A stretch of 60,110 nucleotides of DNA. Origin: Chitinophagaceae bacterium (GTDB lineage: Bacteria; Bacteroidota; Bacteroidia; Chitinophagales; Chitinophagaceae). The stretch spans positions 1-60,110 of the forward strand of contig SAIX01000126.1 of assembly GCA_004028765.1 (NCBI GenBank), written 5' to 3'. The notes under the pieces were generated by a model. The model saw only the letters and a list, made by a program, of their open reading frames with translations, ran no database searches and was not told the origin of the DNA. A program made the translations under genes and the position numbers. Each line of letters starts with the position of its first letter. Position 1 is the first letter of the stretch. This document shows, piece after piece, positions 53,152-60,110 of this stretch.

Positions 53152-54054
53152 TTAAACAGGCTTGGTCATCAAACGAAATTTGGTTGAAATTTCGGAAATT
53201 TTTTTTTCAAATAAGCTTTTGTTAATCTCACGTAATAAGTCAAAAGCGTAATAAAAGTATACAGCCAGAAAATGTTTTGTTTTTTTATAGAAAAGTCGCT
53301 TACTCCTGTAAAAATGATAAAATGTGAAATGATTCAGTTCGTTTTCATCAGGTTTACCTGTTGTGGCCCCTTCAAGATGTACAATACTTACAGACGGCAG
53401 GTACATTATTTTAAACCCGCTTTTTCGAATTCTCCAGCAAAGTTCTGTTTCTTCAAAATACAGGAAAAAATCTTTATCAAATCCACCAATCTCGTTCAAT
53501 ATATTTTTCCGGGCAAAAAAAGCAGCGCCTGACACATAATCAACTTCGCATCTGGATTTCTTTACGCTTGCTACTCCGGTGTCAAGTTTCTCGGCGTAAT
53601 ATTTCCTGAAAAGGAAATGAAACCCGATCGAAAGAAAATTACCTAAAAAAGTAGGAAAATTACCATAAGATGTTGCTGGATCACCTTTTGAATTAACTAA
53701 AGCAGCTCCACAAACACCCACATTGCTATTTCCCGGCTCATCCATATATTGGTAAAAACTATAAAGGCTATTTCCTAAAAGGATCGTATCAGGGTTTAAC
53801 AGAAAAATATATTCTCCTTCTGCCGAACTGATTCCGATATTATTAGCTCTTCCAAATCCGATATTCTCTGATAACTGAATCCATTTAACCAGGGGGAATT
53901 CTTGCTGAAGTTCGTTTATATCGTCACGTGGAGATGCGTTATCTACGACAATTATTTCGTAAGCTATATCGCGGGTATACGTTATTATTGAATTGATACA
54001 TTGCCGGACAAGCGCAGAACTGTTGTAATTGATAATAATAACAGAAACATCCAC
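53152..54054 (-). CDS. Glycosyltransferase family 2 (rhamnosyltransferase-like)
   Basis: A 300-aa GT-A enzyme that adds a sugar to the growing lipid-linked unit at the cytoplasmic face. The fold starts DVSVIIINYNSSALVRQC, followed by YEIIVVDNASPRDD. The metal-binding strand is EYIFLLNPDTIL, with NPD in the DxD place as in WbbL-type rhamnosyltransferases. Then come CEVDYVSGAAFFARK and FFLYFEETELCWRI (ED/ExxLC motif). The start is GTG 54054, directly before the first strand. Neighbours are the chain-length gene (14 bases upstream) and a Wzi gene. Confidence 0.92.
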   Translation of the reverse strand: MDVSVIIINYNSSALVRQCINSIITYTRDIAYEIIVVDNASPRDDINELQQEFPLVKWIQLSENIGFGRANNIGISSAEGEYIFLLNPDTILLGNSLYSFYQYMDEPGNSNVGVCGAALVNSKGDPATSYGNFPTFLGNFLSIGFHFLFRKYYAEKLDTGVASVKKSRCEVDYVSGAAFFARKNILNEIGGFDKDFFLYFEETELCWRIRKSGFKIMYLPSVSIVHLEGATTGKPDENELNHFTFYHFYRSKRLFYKKTKHFLAVYFYYAFDLLREINKSLFEKKISEISTKFRLMTKPV

Positions 54055-54068
54055 CCGTTCTTATTTTA

Positions 54069-55145
54069 TCAGGAAGCAGTTTTGTCAGAAGCAGCTGACC
54101 CTGGGTAAGTAATAAAACAAATCAGTAAAGATAAGAACAGCCCTCCCACTAATCCTGCAAAAATGAGTAAGGTCAAGCTTTTCCTTTGATCCTGTAAAGG
54201 GTATTTTGAATTATCTAATATTTGTATAACAGGCGTTTGATTACTCATCGACATACGGCTTGCTTCGAGGTTCTTCATAACTTCGGTGTAAATCGCATAA
54301 GCAATCATTTTATCTCTTTGCGATAATTCTACCGGAACAGCAGCCGATCTGAATGCCTCATTTGCATCCAATATCTGGGATGAAGCAGATTGATAAGATT
54401 TATTTGTGAGTATTTGCTGAAGCGAATCCGCCTTTTTTTCCAGCCTTGCGATATTGGCCGCAGATACGCCGGTCTTTATGTCTATATAATATTTTTTTGT
54501 TTCCGCTAATAATCGCTCTGTAAACAGTTTAGAAAATACCTGGCTACGCGATAGTGTGTTGATCTTAATAATTGATCCTTTTTTATCAAGCCGCTCAACT
54601 GTTACATTTTTATGATAAAGCTGATCATAGAATACATAAAGCACACTATCCTGTAATTGGGTATGGGGCTGATTGGCACCTAACTGGCTGAATGAAATGC
54701 TTGACAAAGAACGGTCTTCGCCAGCCCATTTTTTCTTGAATCCCCCAACCTCAAAAAACAAATCTGCTAAAGTAGCCTGGGAGCCTTTCGTGGTATCTAT
54801 TTTACTTAGCAGTGCCCTTTCAATAATAGTTTGAGAGCGAAGTATATTAAGGATATTATCTCCTGAAAAAATTCCCGCCCCACCACTTATATTACCGATA
54901 TCAATACCAACCTGCGATGCCAGTCCGCTTAAGCCCCCCAGGTTTCCGGATTTTTCTTCAAGGATAAATGTTACGGTTCCTTCAAAAGCAGGTTTCTGTA
55001 TAAAAAAATATCCAACAGCCAAAAGCGTAATACATGTTGTCAGGAAAAGGATCAAACGAACCTGTGCAATCAGGTAGGCAAAAAAGTGTTTCAACCCATC
55101 CAGTATTTCGGCGACACTAACAGCTTTTATTTGACTCGTCGGCAT
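54069..55145 (-). CDS. Chain-length determinant protein (Wzz/GumC family)
   Basis: A 358-aa polysaccharide co-polymerase. Helix 1 lies at about 29-50 and helix 2 at about 325-346, with a large periplasmic domain between them containing coiled-coil segments (NIARLEKKADSLQQIL). FEGTVTFILEEKSG after helix 1 is typical of the Wzz domain. No BY-kinase domain is fused at the C-terminus and no separate kinase gene is seen, so control of chain length by tyrosine phosphorylation is not evident here. It lies 44 bases after the export gene. Confidence 0.87.
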   Translation of the reverse strand: MPTSQIKAVSVAEILDGLKHFFAYLIAQVRLILFLTTCITLLAVGYFFIQKPAFEGTVTFILEEKSGNLGGLSGLASQVGIDIGNISGGAGIFSGDNILNILRSQTIIERALLSKIDTTKGSQATLADLFFEVGGFKKKWAGEDRSLSSISFSQLGANQPHTQLQDSVLYVFYDQLYHKNVTVERLDKKGSIIKINTLSRSQVFSKLFTERLLAETKKYYIDIKTGVSAANIARLEKKADSLQQILTNKSYQSASSQILDANEAFRSAAVPVELSQRDKMIAYAIYTEVMKNLEASRMSMSNQTPVIQILDNSKYPLQDQRKSLTLLIFAGLVGGLFLSLLICFITYPGSAASDKTAS

Positions 55146-55189
55146 AGGCAGCTTTAATCGTTTCTTTCTATTTACCCTTTGATCTTATC

Positions 55190-57631
55190 TTATTTCAGTG
55201 TATTGATCAACACCACTGTTAATCCAAGTAAAGATGTAAGACTCGATACAAGCCCTACTGTTTCTCCTGTAGTCATTCTGGACGTTCTGCGCTGCGGCAC
55301 ATATATCTCAGACCCTGGCTTAATTTCGGGATAGCTATGAAAGAAAAGGAAATTCCGGGTACTGCGCACTTCGCCATTGGCATATACCACATAACTATGT
55401 CTGCGCGATGCCCCTAGTCCAAAACCGCCGGATTCCCTGACCGCTTCTTTAAATCCAATGCCCTCTCTGTAGATAATCTGCCTTGGCGAATTTACAGTTC
55501 CAAATGTTTGAATCGTTTGAATTGCTTTCGGTATTTTAAGTACATCACCCTCTTCCAAAAAAATATCTTCAACTGATCCGGGTTTTTGTAAGGCATCCCA
55601 TAATCGAATACCTACAGGTTTCTGTTGACTCTCCAGCCTTTTTACAAGACTTGAATCAATTGCTGCGCCCACCCCGCTGTTACCTGCCCCTCCTGGTTGA
55701 TTAATCAGGTTGGCTTTTGTATTGATCAAAGAAGCATCAGCCTGTGATATTCCTACGAATGTTTTGCGTATCAGGATAGCGCCCATTGGGAAAGCATTGG
55801 CCTTCAGCCCGCCTGCACGTTGTATAATATCAGATAATTTTTCATGCCCTGAAACAAGCGTAAATTTTCCGGGATAAAGAACTTCACCTTCAACTGTGAC
55901 ACTGATTTGTTCTTTGTATCCAGGTGCCCTGCGAACAGAAATAATATCGAAAGGCAATAATGTAAAATCAGATTCACTATCCGTTTTTGCTCCGCTTAAA
56001 GCAATTTCCTTAATTACGGAATAAGCGGTCGTATCTTTCTCAGAATCCGGCCTTAATCGCCTTGAAATCTCAATTTTTTGCCGGGTAGCGCCATCTTTGT
56101 AGCCTCCTGCAATTAATACGAGATCCTGTACAGTCATTCCTTCGTAATATTCAAAAGTGCCTGGGCTGTTTACTTCTCCATTAATGTATACACTGTATTT
56201 TTCTTTCAGTTCATTGCGTTCATAAATATGGATTGAATCTTCTCTAATAAGGTCAATGTTATATTTTCCCGATAATACTTCCTTGACATTAAAATTGATC
56301 AATGAAGGTGTATAATCTGAACGGTACCGGCGAATAACTGCCCTTTCAAAATAAGCCTGTTCACGGGGTTTGACAGCTAACATCAAATCGCGGAGGGTAG
56401 GCATTTGCTGGATACCATAAATACCGGGATGATAAACAGACCCGGTTACCATGATGCGGTCTTTATAAATATTTGCCAACGTATCAACTGCTAATGTATC
56501 CCCAGACTGCAAAGAAAATTCTTTGAGTTGATCTTGCTTCAAAGTAAGTATTTCCTTTTGTGTCAGTCCAATCCGTGTAACCCGAACGAACTCGCGAAAA
56601 GCCACATCTGAAAAACCACCGGCATACTTTATCAGATCTGTCGCATTTTCTCCCTGCTTTACGTCAAATATTGCAGGCTTTTTGAAAGCCCCTTTCAATG
56701 TTACTCTTTTTGTGTAAGGTGACACGCGGATCACGTCTTCGTCATGCAGCAAGATGTTGTTTTCCAAATCACCTCTTAACAAAAAATTATACAGATCAAA
56801 TACTACAATTGTTTTACCTGCACGAACCAGTTCAATACTCCTGAACGAACCTATATCGTTCGGACCGCCTGAAGCATACAAAGCATTCATCAAAGTAGCA
56901 AGTGCCGATACCGTGTATTTACCAGGTCGCCTTACTTCACCCAATAAACTGACACTGATGCTTCTGATTTGCCCTAATGAAACCTGGACGGCTACTTTAC
57001 CAGTAGCAATACCAGGATATATTTTTGCCAACGATTTTTTAATTCGTATACGCGCATCTTCAATACTCAGCCCGGCTACTTGTATCGGCCCGAGATTGGG
57101 GAAACGAATGTCCCCTTCTGTTGTGATTTTTAATTTTTTTGTGATATCAGATACACCATATACATCAATTACCAGCTGATCGTTTACTCCTAAAATATAT
57201 CCTTGCGGAGTAGCTATTGAAAGGTTGGGCTCGAAACTCATATCAGCATTGTCGAATATCTCTGACCCAAAAACTGTTAAAACCCCTGAGGAATCTTTTT
57301 CCCGGATAGAGGGCCCCTTTGTGTACACTTTGTTGCGTAATACATAGGAGTCTGTCTTATTGTTGTAGGTACTTTTTGAAAGATCTCCTCCCACTTCCAG
57401 CATTGACATTCTTTTCTTTAATAGCATTATCTGGTCTGTAGAAAGGCCATACCCCTTTGCTTTTGCCTCCATATCTGATTCAGAAAGGCCAGACAACTGG
57501 TATTTGGAAATCAATTGCATTAATTGTTCATCGGACAGGTTATCTATACTAACCGGGATTTGTTGGGCAAATATTACAGTTTGCGCAATAGCGAAAACCA
57601 GAATCAGTAATAATCGAAATGACCGTATCAT
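55190..57631 (-). CDS. SLBB-domain polysaccharide export protein (Wza-like)
   Basis: A protein of about 813 aa, expected in the outer membrane or periplasm as the exit channel for the polymer. ATG 57631 gives a clear signal peptide (MIRSFRLLLILVFAIAQTV, ending FAQQ); the frame upstream to 57733 is probably untranslated. A Poly_export domain (NDQLVIDVYGVSDITKKL and onward) is followed by several SLBB repeats (visible starts VSLLGEVRRPGKY, ITLKGAFKKPAI-like, VTGSVYHPGIY, INGEVNSPGTF, VEGEVLYPGKF, FGTVNSPRQI). A hydrophobic/amphipathic C-terminal helix (VGLVSSLTSLLGLTVVLI) may form the pore through the outer membrane. It is twice the length of E. coli Wza because of the extra SLBB repeats. Confidence 0.9.
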   Translation of the reverse strand: MIRSFRLLLILVFAIAQTVIFAQQIPVSIDNLSDEQLMQLISKYQLSGLSESDMEAKAKGYGLSTDQIMLLKKRMSMLEVGGDLSKSTYNNKTDSYVLRNKVYTKGPSIREKDSSGVLTVFGSEIFDNADMSFEPNLSIATPQGYILGVNDQLVIDVYGVSDITKKLKITTEGDIRFPNLGPIQVAGLSIEDARIRIKKSLAKIYPGIATGKVAVQVSLGQIRSISVSLLGEVRRPGKYTVSALATLMNALYASGGPNDIGSFRSIELVRAGKTIVVFDLYNFLLRGDLENNILLHDEDVIRVSPYTKRVTLKGAFKKPAIFDVKQGENATDLIKYAGGFSDVAFREFVRVTRIGLTQKEILTLKQDQLKEFSLQSGDTLAVDTLANIYKDRIMVTGSVYHPGIYGIQQMPTLRDLMLAVKPREQAYFERAVIRRYRSDYTPSLINFNVKEVLSGKYNIDLIREDSIHIYERNELKEKYSVYINGEVNSPGTFEYYEGMTVQDLVLIAGGYKDGATRQKIEISRRLRPDSEKDTTAYSVIKEIALSGAKTDSESDFTLLPFDIISVRRAPGYKEQISVTVEGEVLYPGKFTLVSGHEKLSDIIQRAGGLKANAFPMGAILIRKTFVGISQADASLINTKANLINQPGGAGNSGVGAAIDSSLVKRLESQQKPVGIRLWDALQKPGSVEDIFLEEGDVLKIPKAIQTIQTFGTVNSPRQIIYREGIGFKEAVRESGGFGLGASRRHSYVVYANGEVRSTRNFLFFHSYPEIKPGSEIYVPQRRTSRMTTGETVGLVSSLTSLLGLTVVLINTLK

Positions 57632-58031
57632 GATGTTAAAAGTACTGTAATACAATGAAAGTAAGTGGTCGGGTACATTGATTTTAGCGTTTTGCATCTT
57701 GTTATCTACTGTAAGGGTATGTGCTTTATTCAAGTTATAGAAAGGGGGGTAGATGGATTAACGCAATACGGATATTGCGAGGTTACTATCACAATAATAT
57801 AATTTAGTAATAACTACCTAAAAGCTTTACATCTAGCATGGAGTATTCTAAAAATGATCAGGCTCCTGCATTATATGGAGCTTCTGATTAACATTCCAAC
57901 TGCTATGTTTTATATTTATGAGTCTGAAAATATAAGTTTGCAACCCGATCTTTAAAATCAGGGCAATCTTTCAGAGCTAAGACAAATAGAGAATAAAGCA
58001 AGCTTACTATTATAAGTTATGAGAATTTATA
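57632..58031. other. 400-base gene-free AT-rich spacer
   Basis: Lies between the export gene and the dehydratase gene, both leftward. It probably holds the promoter and leader of the wza-wzz operon and the 3' end of the dehydratase transcript. No convincing terminator, TAnnTTTG element or operon-polarity (JUMPstart-like) site was recognised. A 17-codon frame on the + strand (57839-57892) is present but weak. The sequence may be the remnant of a lost gene. Confidence 0.5.
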
Positions 58032-59981
58032 CTAACTCACTGCACGAGTTATGGAAACTACATTATCTTTTTCTTTATCCAGTCTTTCAAAAACAGAGTT
58101 ATTACTTACAAATTCAGGTACTAGTTGTTTCATTTTTGCTACCAATTCCATAGAATTGCGTTTATCTTTTGCAATTGTAATTAGTTCCTCAAAATGAGCT
58201 TGCAGGTTATCAAGTGTTACGTTTCTCACTTTAGCTATCATGATCTTTTCATGATAGGTAGGCAATGTATTCTCTGAATCAGTCAGTAATTCCTCATAAA
58301 GTTTTTCACCTGGACGAAGACCGGTATAACGGATATCCACATCTATCCCTGGTACTAATCCGTAGAGACGGATCATTTTCTTAGCCAGTTCTACAATGGC
58401 TACGGGCTTACCCATATCAAAAACAAAGATCTCCCCCCCCTTTCCCATGGATCCAGCTTCCAATACCAGCTGACATGCTTCGGGTATAGTCATGAAGAAA
58501 CGTGTAATATTGGGGTGAGTAACTGTAACAGGGCCTCCTTTTTCTATTTGTTCTTTAAAGCGGATAATTACAGATCCGTTTGACCCCAGAACATTCCCAA
58601 ACCTAGTTGTAATAAATTTAGTTTGAACTTCTGGGAAGATACTATTCTGAATCATGTCCTCTCGGACATGTTTGTGCAATTGCTGTACATAAGCTTCTGC
58701 TAAACGTTTAGATGCACCCATCACGTTGGTTGGGTTAACTGCTTTATCTGTAGAAACCATTACAAAACGACGTGCATGATACTTTACTGCTAAGTCAGCA
58801 ACAATTTTCGTACCCATGACATTAGTCAATATTGCTTCCGTTGGGCAGAGTTCCATCATCGGAACATGTTTATATGCAGCCGCATGATACACATAATGAG
58901 GTTCAAATTGATTAAACAATTCTTCCATACGTTGCTCATTAGTAATATCTGCCAAATATGGAATGCAGTGTGTGGTTGTTTTTATTTCACTTAATTCCAG
59001 TTCAAGTTGGTGCAAAGGGGTTTCCGCCTGATCACACAAAATAATAGATTGAGGCTCAAAATGCAACAACTGACGTACAATTTCGCTACCGATTGAGCCC
59101 GCGGCACCTGTTACCAATATGCGTTTGTCTCTTACTTGATTTTCTATTTCTTCGTTATTGATCCGGATGGACTCCCTTTCTAACAATTGCTCAATTTTAA
59201 TTGTTTGAAGCTGCCCGGTTGAAAACTGGCCGTTAATCCATTTATCGAATGGGGGAACATTTAAAACAGTTATGTCGTGATCCAAACAAAAATCTACCAA
59301 TTCATTCTTTTTGGCTGGCGCTAAAGCAAAAGCAGCTATAATGATCTCATCGATTTTCTGACTTTTTGTGATCGCTAGAAGATCTTGAGTATGCTGGATG
59401 CGAATTCCATCTACCACCTTGCCGACTTTTCTGGAGTCATCATCAACGAAGGCAACTATATTCACATTTGACGAAGAATCATGTTCTAATACCCGTTTCG
59501 TAGCGAAACCGGCCTCCCCGGCCCCGTAAATAACCACATTTTTCCTATCCATCTTATAGTTTCGGAAGTAACTGAAAAGATATTTTACACCTACCCTATA
59601 AGTAATTAGAAACAGAAAACTGAGTAATGCATATATGATAAGGGTAACATTAGAAAAAGAAAGTGTCCCGCCTGAACTCGATGCAACTAAACTTATAAAA
59701 AAAAGAACACTGACAGTCATTATTATAGCGTAACAAATCCGAAGAGCATCCTGCACTCCAGTGTATCTTATAATACCTGCATAGGTTCTGAAATTGATGA
59801 ATACAATTGAATTAATTAGAAGAAGAATAAGCAGATTTCCACTCAGGTCACGGAAATTTATAGCTCCAACAGAAAGGTTAACCCTTACCAAATAAGAAAA
59901 AACCAAAGCAAAGCAACAAATTGCAAGGTCGATGATAAAAATTAACCAACGCGGTACAATGTTTATTTTTTTAAACAACAT
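58032..59981 (-). CDS. Nucleotide-sugar 4,6-dehydratase/epimerase, FlaA1/WbpM/CapD type
   Basis: A 649-aa membrane-anchored SDR enzyme that acts on UDP-GlcNAc-type substrates to make 4-keto-6-deoxy sugars such as precursors of FucNAc, QuiNAc or bacillosamine. Four hydrophobic helices fill the first 140 residues. A CoA-binding-like domain follows (VVIYGAGEAGFATKR), and then the catalytic Rossmann domain starts at ILVTGAAGSIGSEIVRQL (about 290). The active-site segment VMVSTDKAVNPTNVMGASKRLAE has TDK in place of the usual Tyr region and is typical of the WbpM group, and RFGNVLGSNGSV follows. All motifs are intact. It is the first leftward gene of the locus in this window. Confidence 0.93.
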   Translation of the reverse strand: MLFKKINIVPRWLIFIIDLAICCFALVFSYLVRVNLSVGAINFRDLSGNLLILLLINSIVFINFRTYAGIIRYTGVQDALRICYAIIMTVSVLFFISLVASSSGGTLSFSNVTLIIYALLSFLFLITYRVGVKYLFSYFRNYKMDRKNVVIYGAGEAGFATKRVLEHDSSSNVNIVAFVDDDSRKVGKVVDGIRIQHTQDLLAITKSQKIDEIIIAAFALAPAKKNELVDFCLDHDITVLNVPPFDKWINGQFSTGQLQTIKIEQLLERESIRINNEEIENQVRDKRILVTGAAGSIGSEIVRQLLHFEPQSIILCDQAETPLHQLELELSEIKTTTHCIPYLADITNEQRMEELFNQFEPHYVYHAAAYKHVPMMELCPTEAILTNVMGTKIVADLAVKYHARRFVMVSTDKAVNPTNVMGASKRLAEAYVQQLHKHVREDMIQNSIFPEVQTKFITTRFGNVLGSNGSVIIRFKEQIEKGGPVTVTHPNITRFFMTIPEACQLVLEAGSMGKGGEIFVFDMGKPVAIVELAKKMIRLYGLVPGIDVDIRYTGLRPGEKLYEELLTDSENTLPTYHEKIMIAKVRNVTLDNLQAHFEELITIAKDKRNSMELVAKMKQLVPEFVSNNSVFERLDKEKDNVVSITRAVS

Positions 59982-60110
59982 AACTCAGAATTTGAGTAGC
60001 ATTAGAAATTCATTAAATTCTATCTCTCAAATAAGCTTGATTATATAATATATATTAAAAGGTCAACAGTTTTTGTATTTCTATCTAAAATTAGTATAAT
60101 TACGTATTAC
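59982..60110. other. AT-rich 5' region of the dehydratase gene
   Basis: A very AT-rich stretch at the window edge. An imperfect hairpin, ACTCA (59983-59987) with TGAGT (59993-59997), lies directly before the dehydratase start and could affect translation. No further gene is visible up to the end. Confidence 0.35.

Noticed and set aside
57740..57760. G-rich stretch before the export gene as a JUMPstart/ops-type antitermination site
   Set aside because: The GGCGGTAG core is absent, and the stretch reads in the wrong direction relative to the operon.
57839..57892. 17-codon ORF on the + strand in the 400-base spacer
   Set aside because: Too short, no similarity recognised, no terminator or promoter; compatible with chance.

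Overview
The window looks like a chromosomal segment of a Bacteroidota bacterium, most likely family Chitinophagaceae. This is inferred from gene content, not from a search. The pointers are the dcw gene order; a MraY with a long extracytoplasmic insert; a two-gene atpDC unit with a short epsilon subunit; DUF4136, DUF4292 and Wzi-type envelope proteins; promoter -7 elements of the TAnnTTTG type; and starts without clear Shine-Dalgarno sequences. No rRNA, tRNA, insertion sequence, prophage or CRISPR array was seen.

Layout. 0-7 kb: a 29-codon membrane ORF with its own terminator, a FadN-type beta-oxidation enzyme, a GH16 glucanase lipoprotein followed by a degenerate histidine-kinase-like protein, an ABC exporter pair and a TIGR01777 epimerase. 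7.2-23.9 kb: a complete leftward division and cell wall (dcw) cluster in the order mraZ, rsmH, ftsL, ftsI/PBP, murE, mraY, murD, ftsW, murG, murC, ftsQ, ftsA, ftsZ, ending in a strong terminator; murF and ddl are absent. 23.86-24.12 kb: a short divergent intergenic region with a helically phased MraZ operator and several DnaA-box-like sites. 24.1-33 kb: DUF3052, queA, an orphan histidine kinase, YqgE, DUF4136, atpC/atpD, a YtxH/holin-like/unknown trio and an AI-2E family permease. 32.9-37.7 kb: a glycerol operon (glpK, glpD, glpF) with a methyltransferase gene inserted. 37.8-40.5 kb: dut, DUF4292 and an EnvC-type peptidase.

40.7-60 kb: a Wzx/Wzy-type exopolysaccharide or capsule locus. It has an initiating sugar-phosphate transferase, a FlaA1/WbpM-type nucleotide-sugar dehydratase, a GDP-mannose 3,5-epimerase-like enzyme, glycosyltransferases (GT2, GT25, WecG/TagA and a GT9-like one), a flippase, a polymerase, a chain-length protein, an SLBB export protein and three Wzi-like outer-membrane proteins, two of them in tandem. 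By eye this part is more AT-rich than the rest, and five consecutive genes in it lack an ATG start.

The parts join into an envelope theme: precursor synthesis and septation (dcw), peptidoglycan remodelling (EnvC) and surface polysaccharide export. The most interesting non-coding signal is the mraZ upstream region, where division control (MraZ) and replication-initiator (DnaA) sites lie within about 180 bp of each other.
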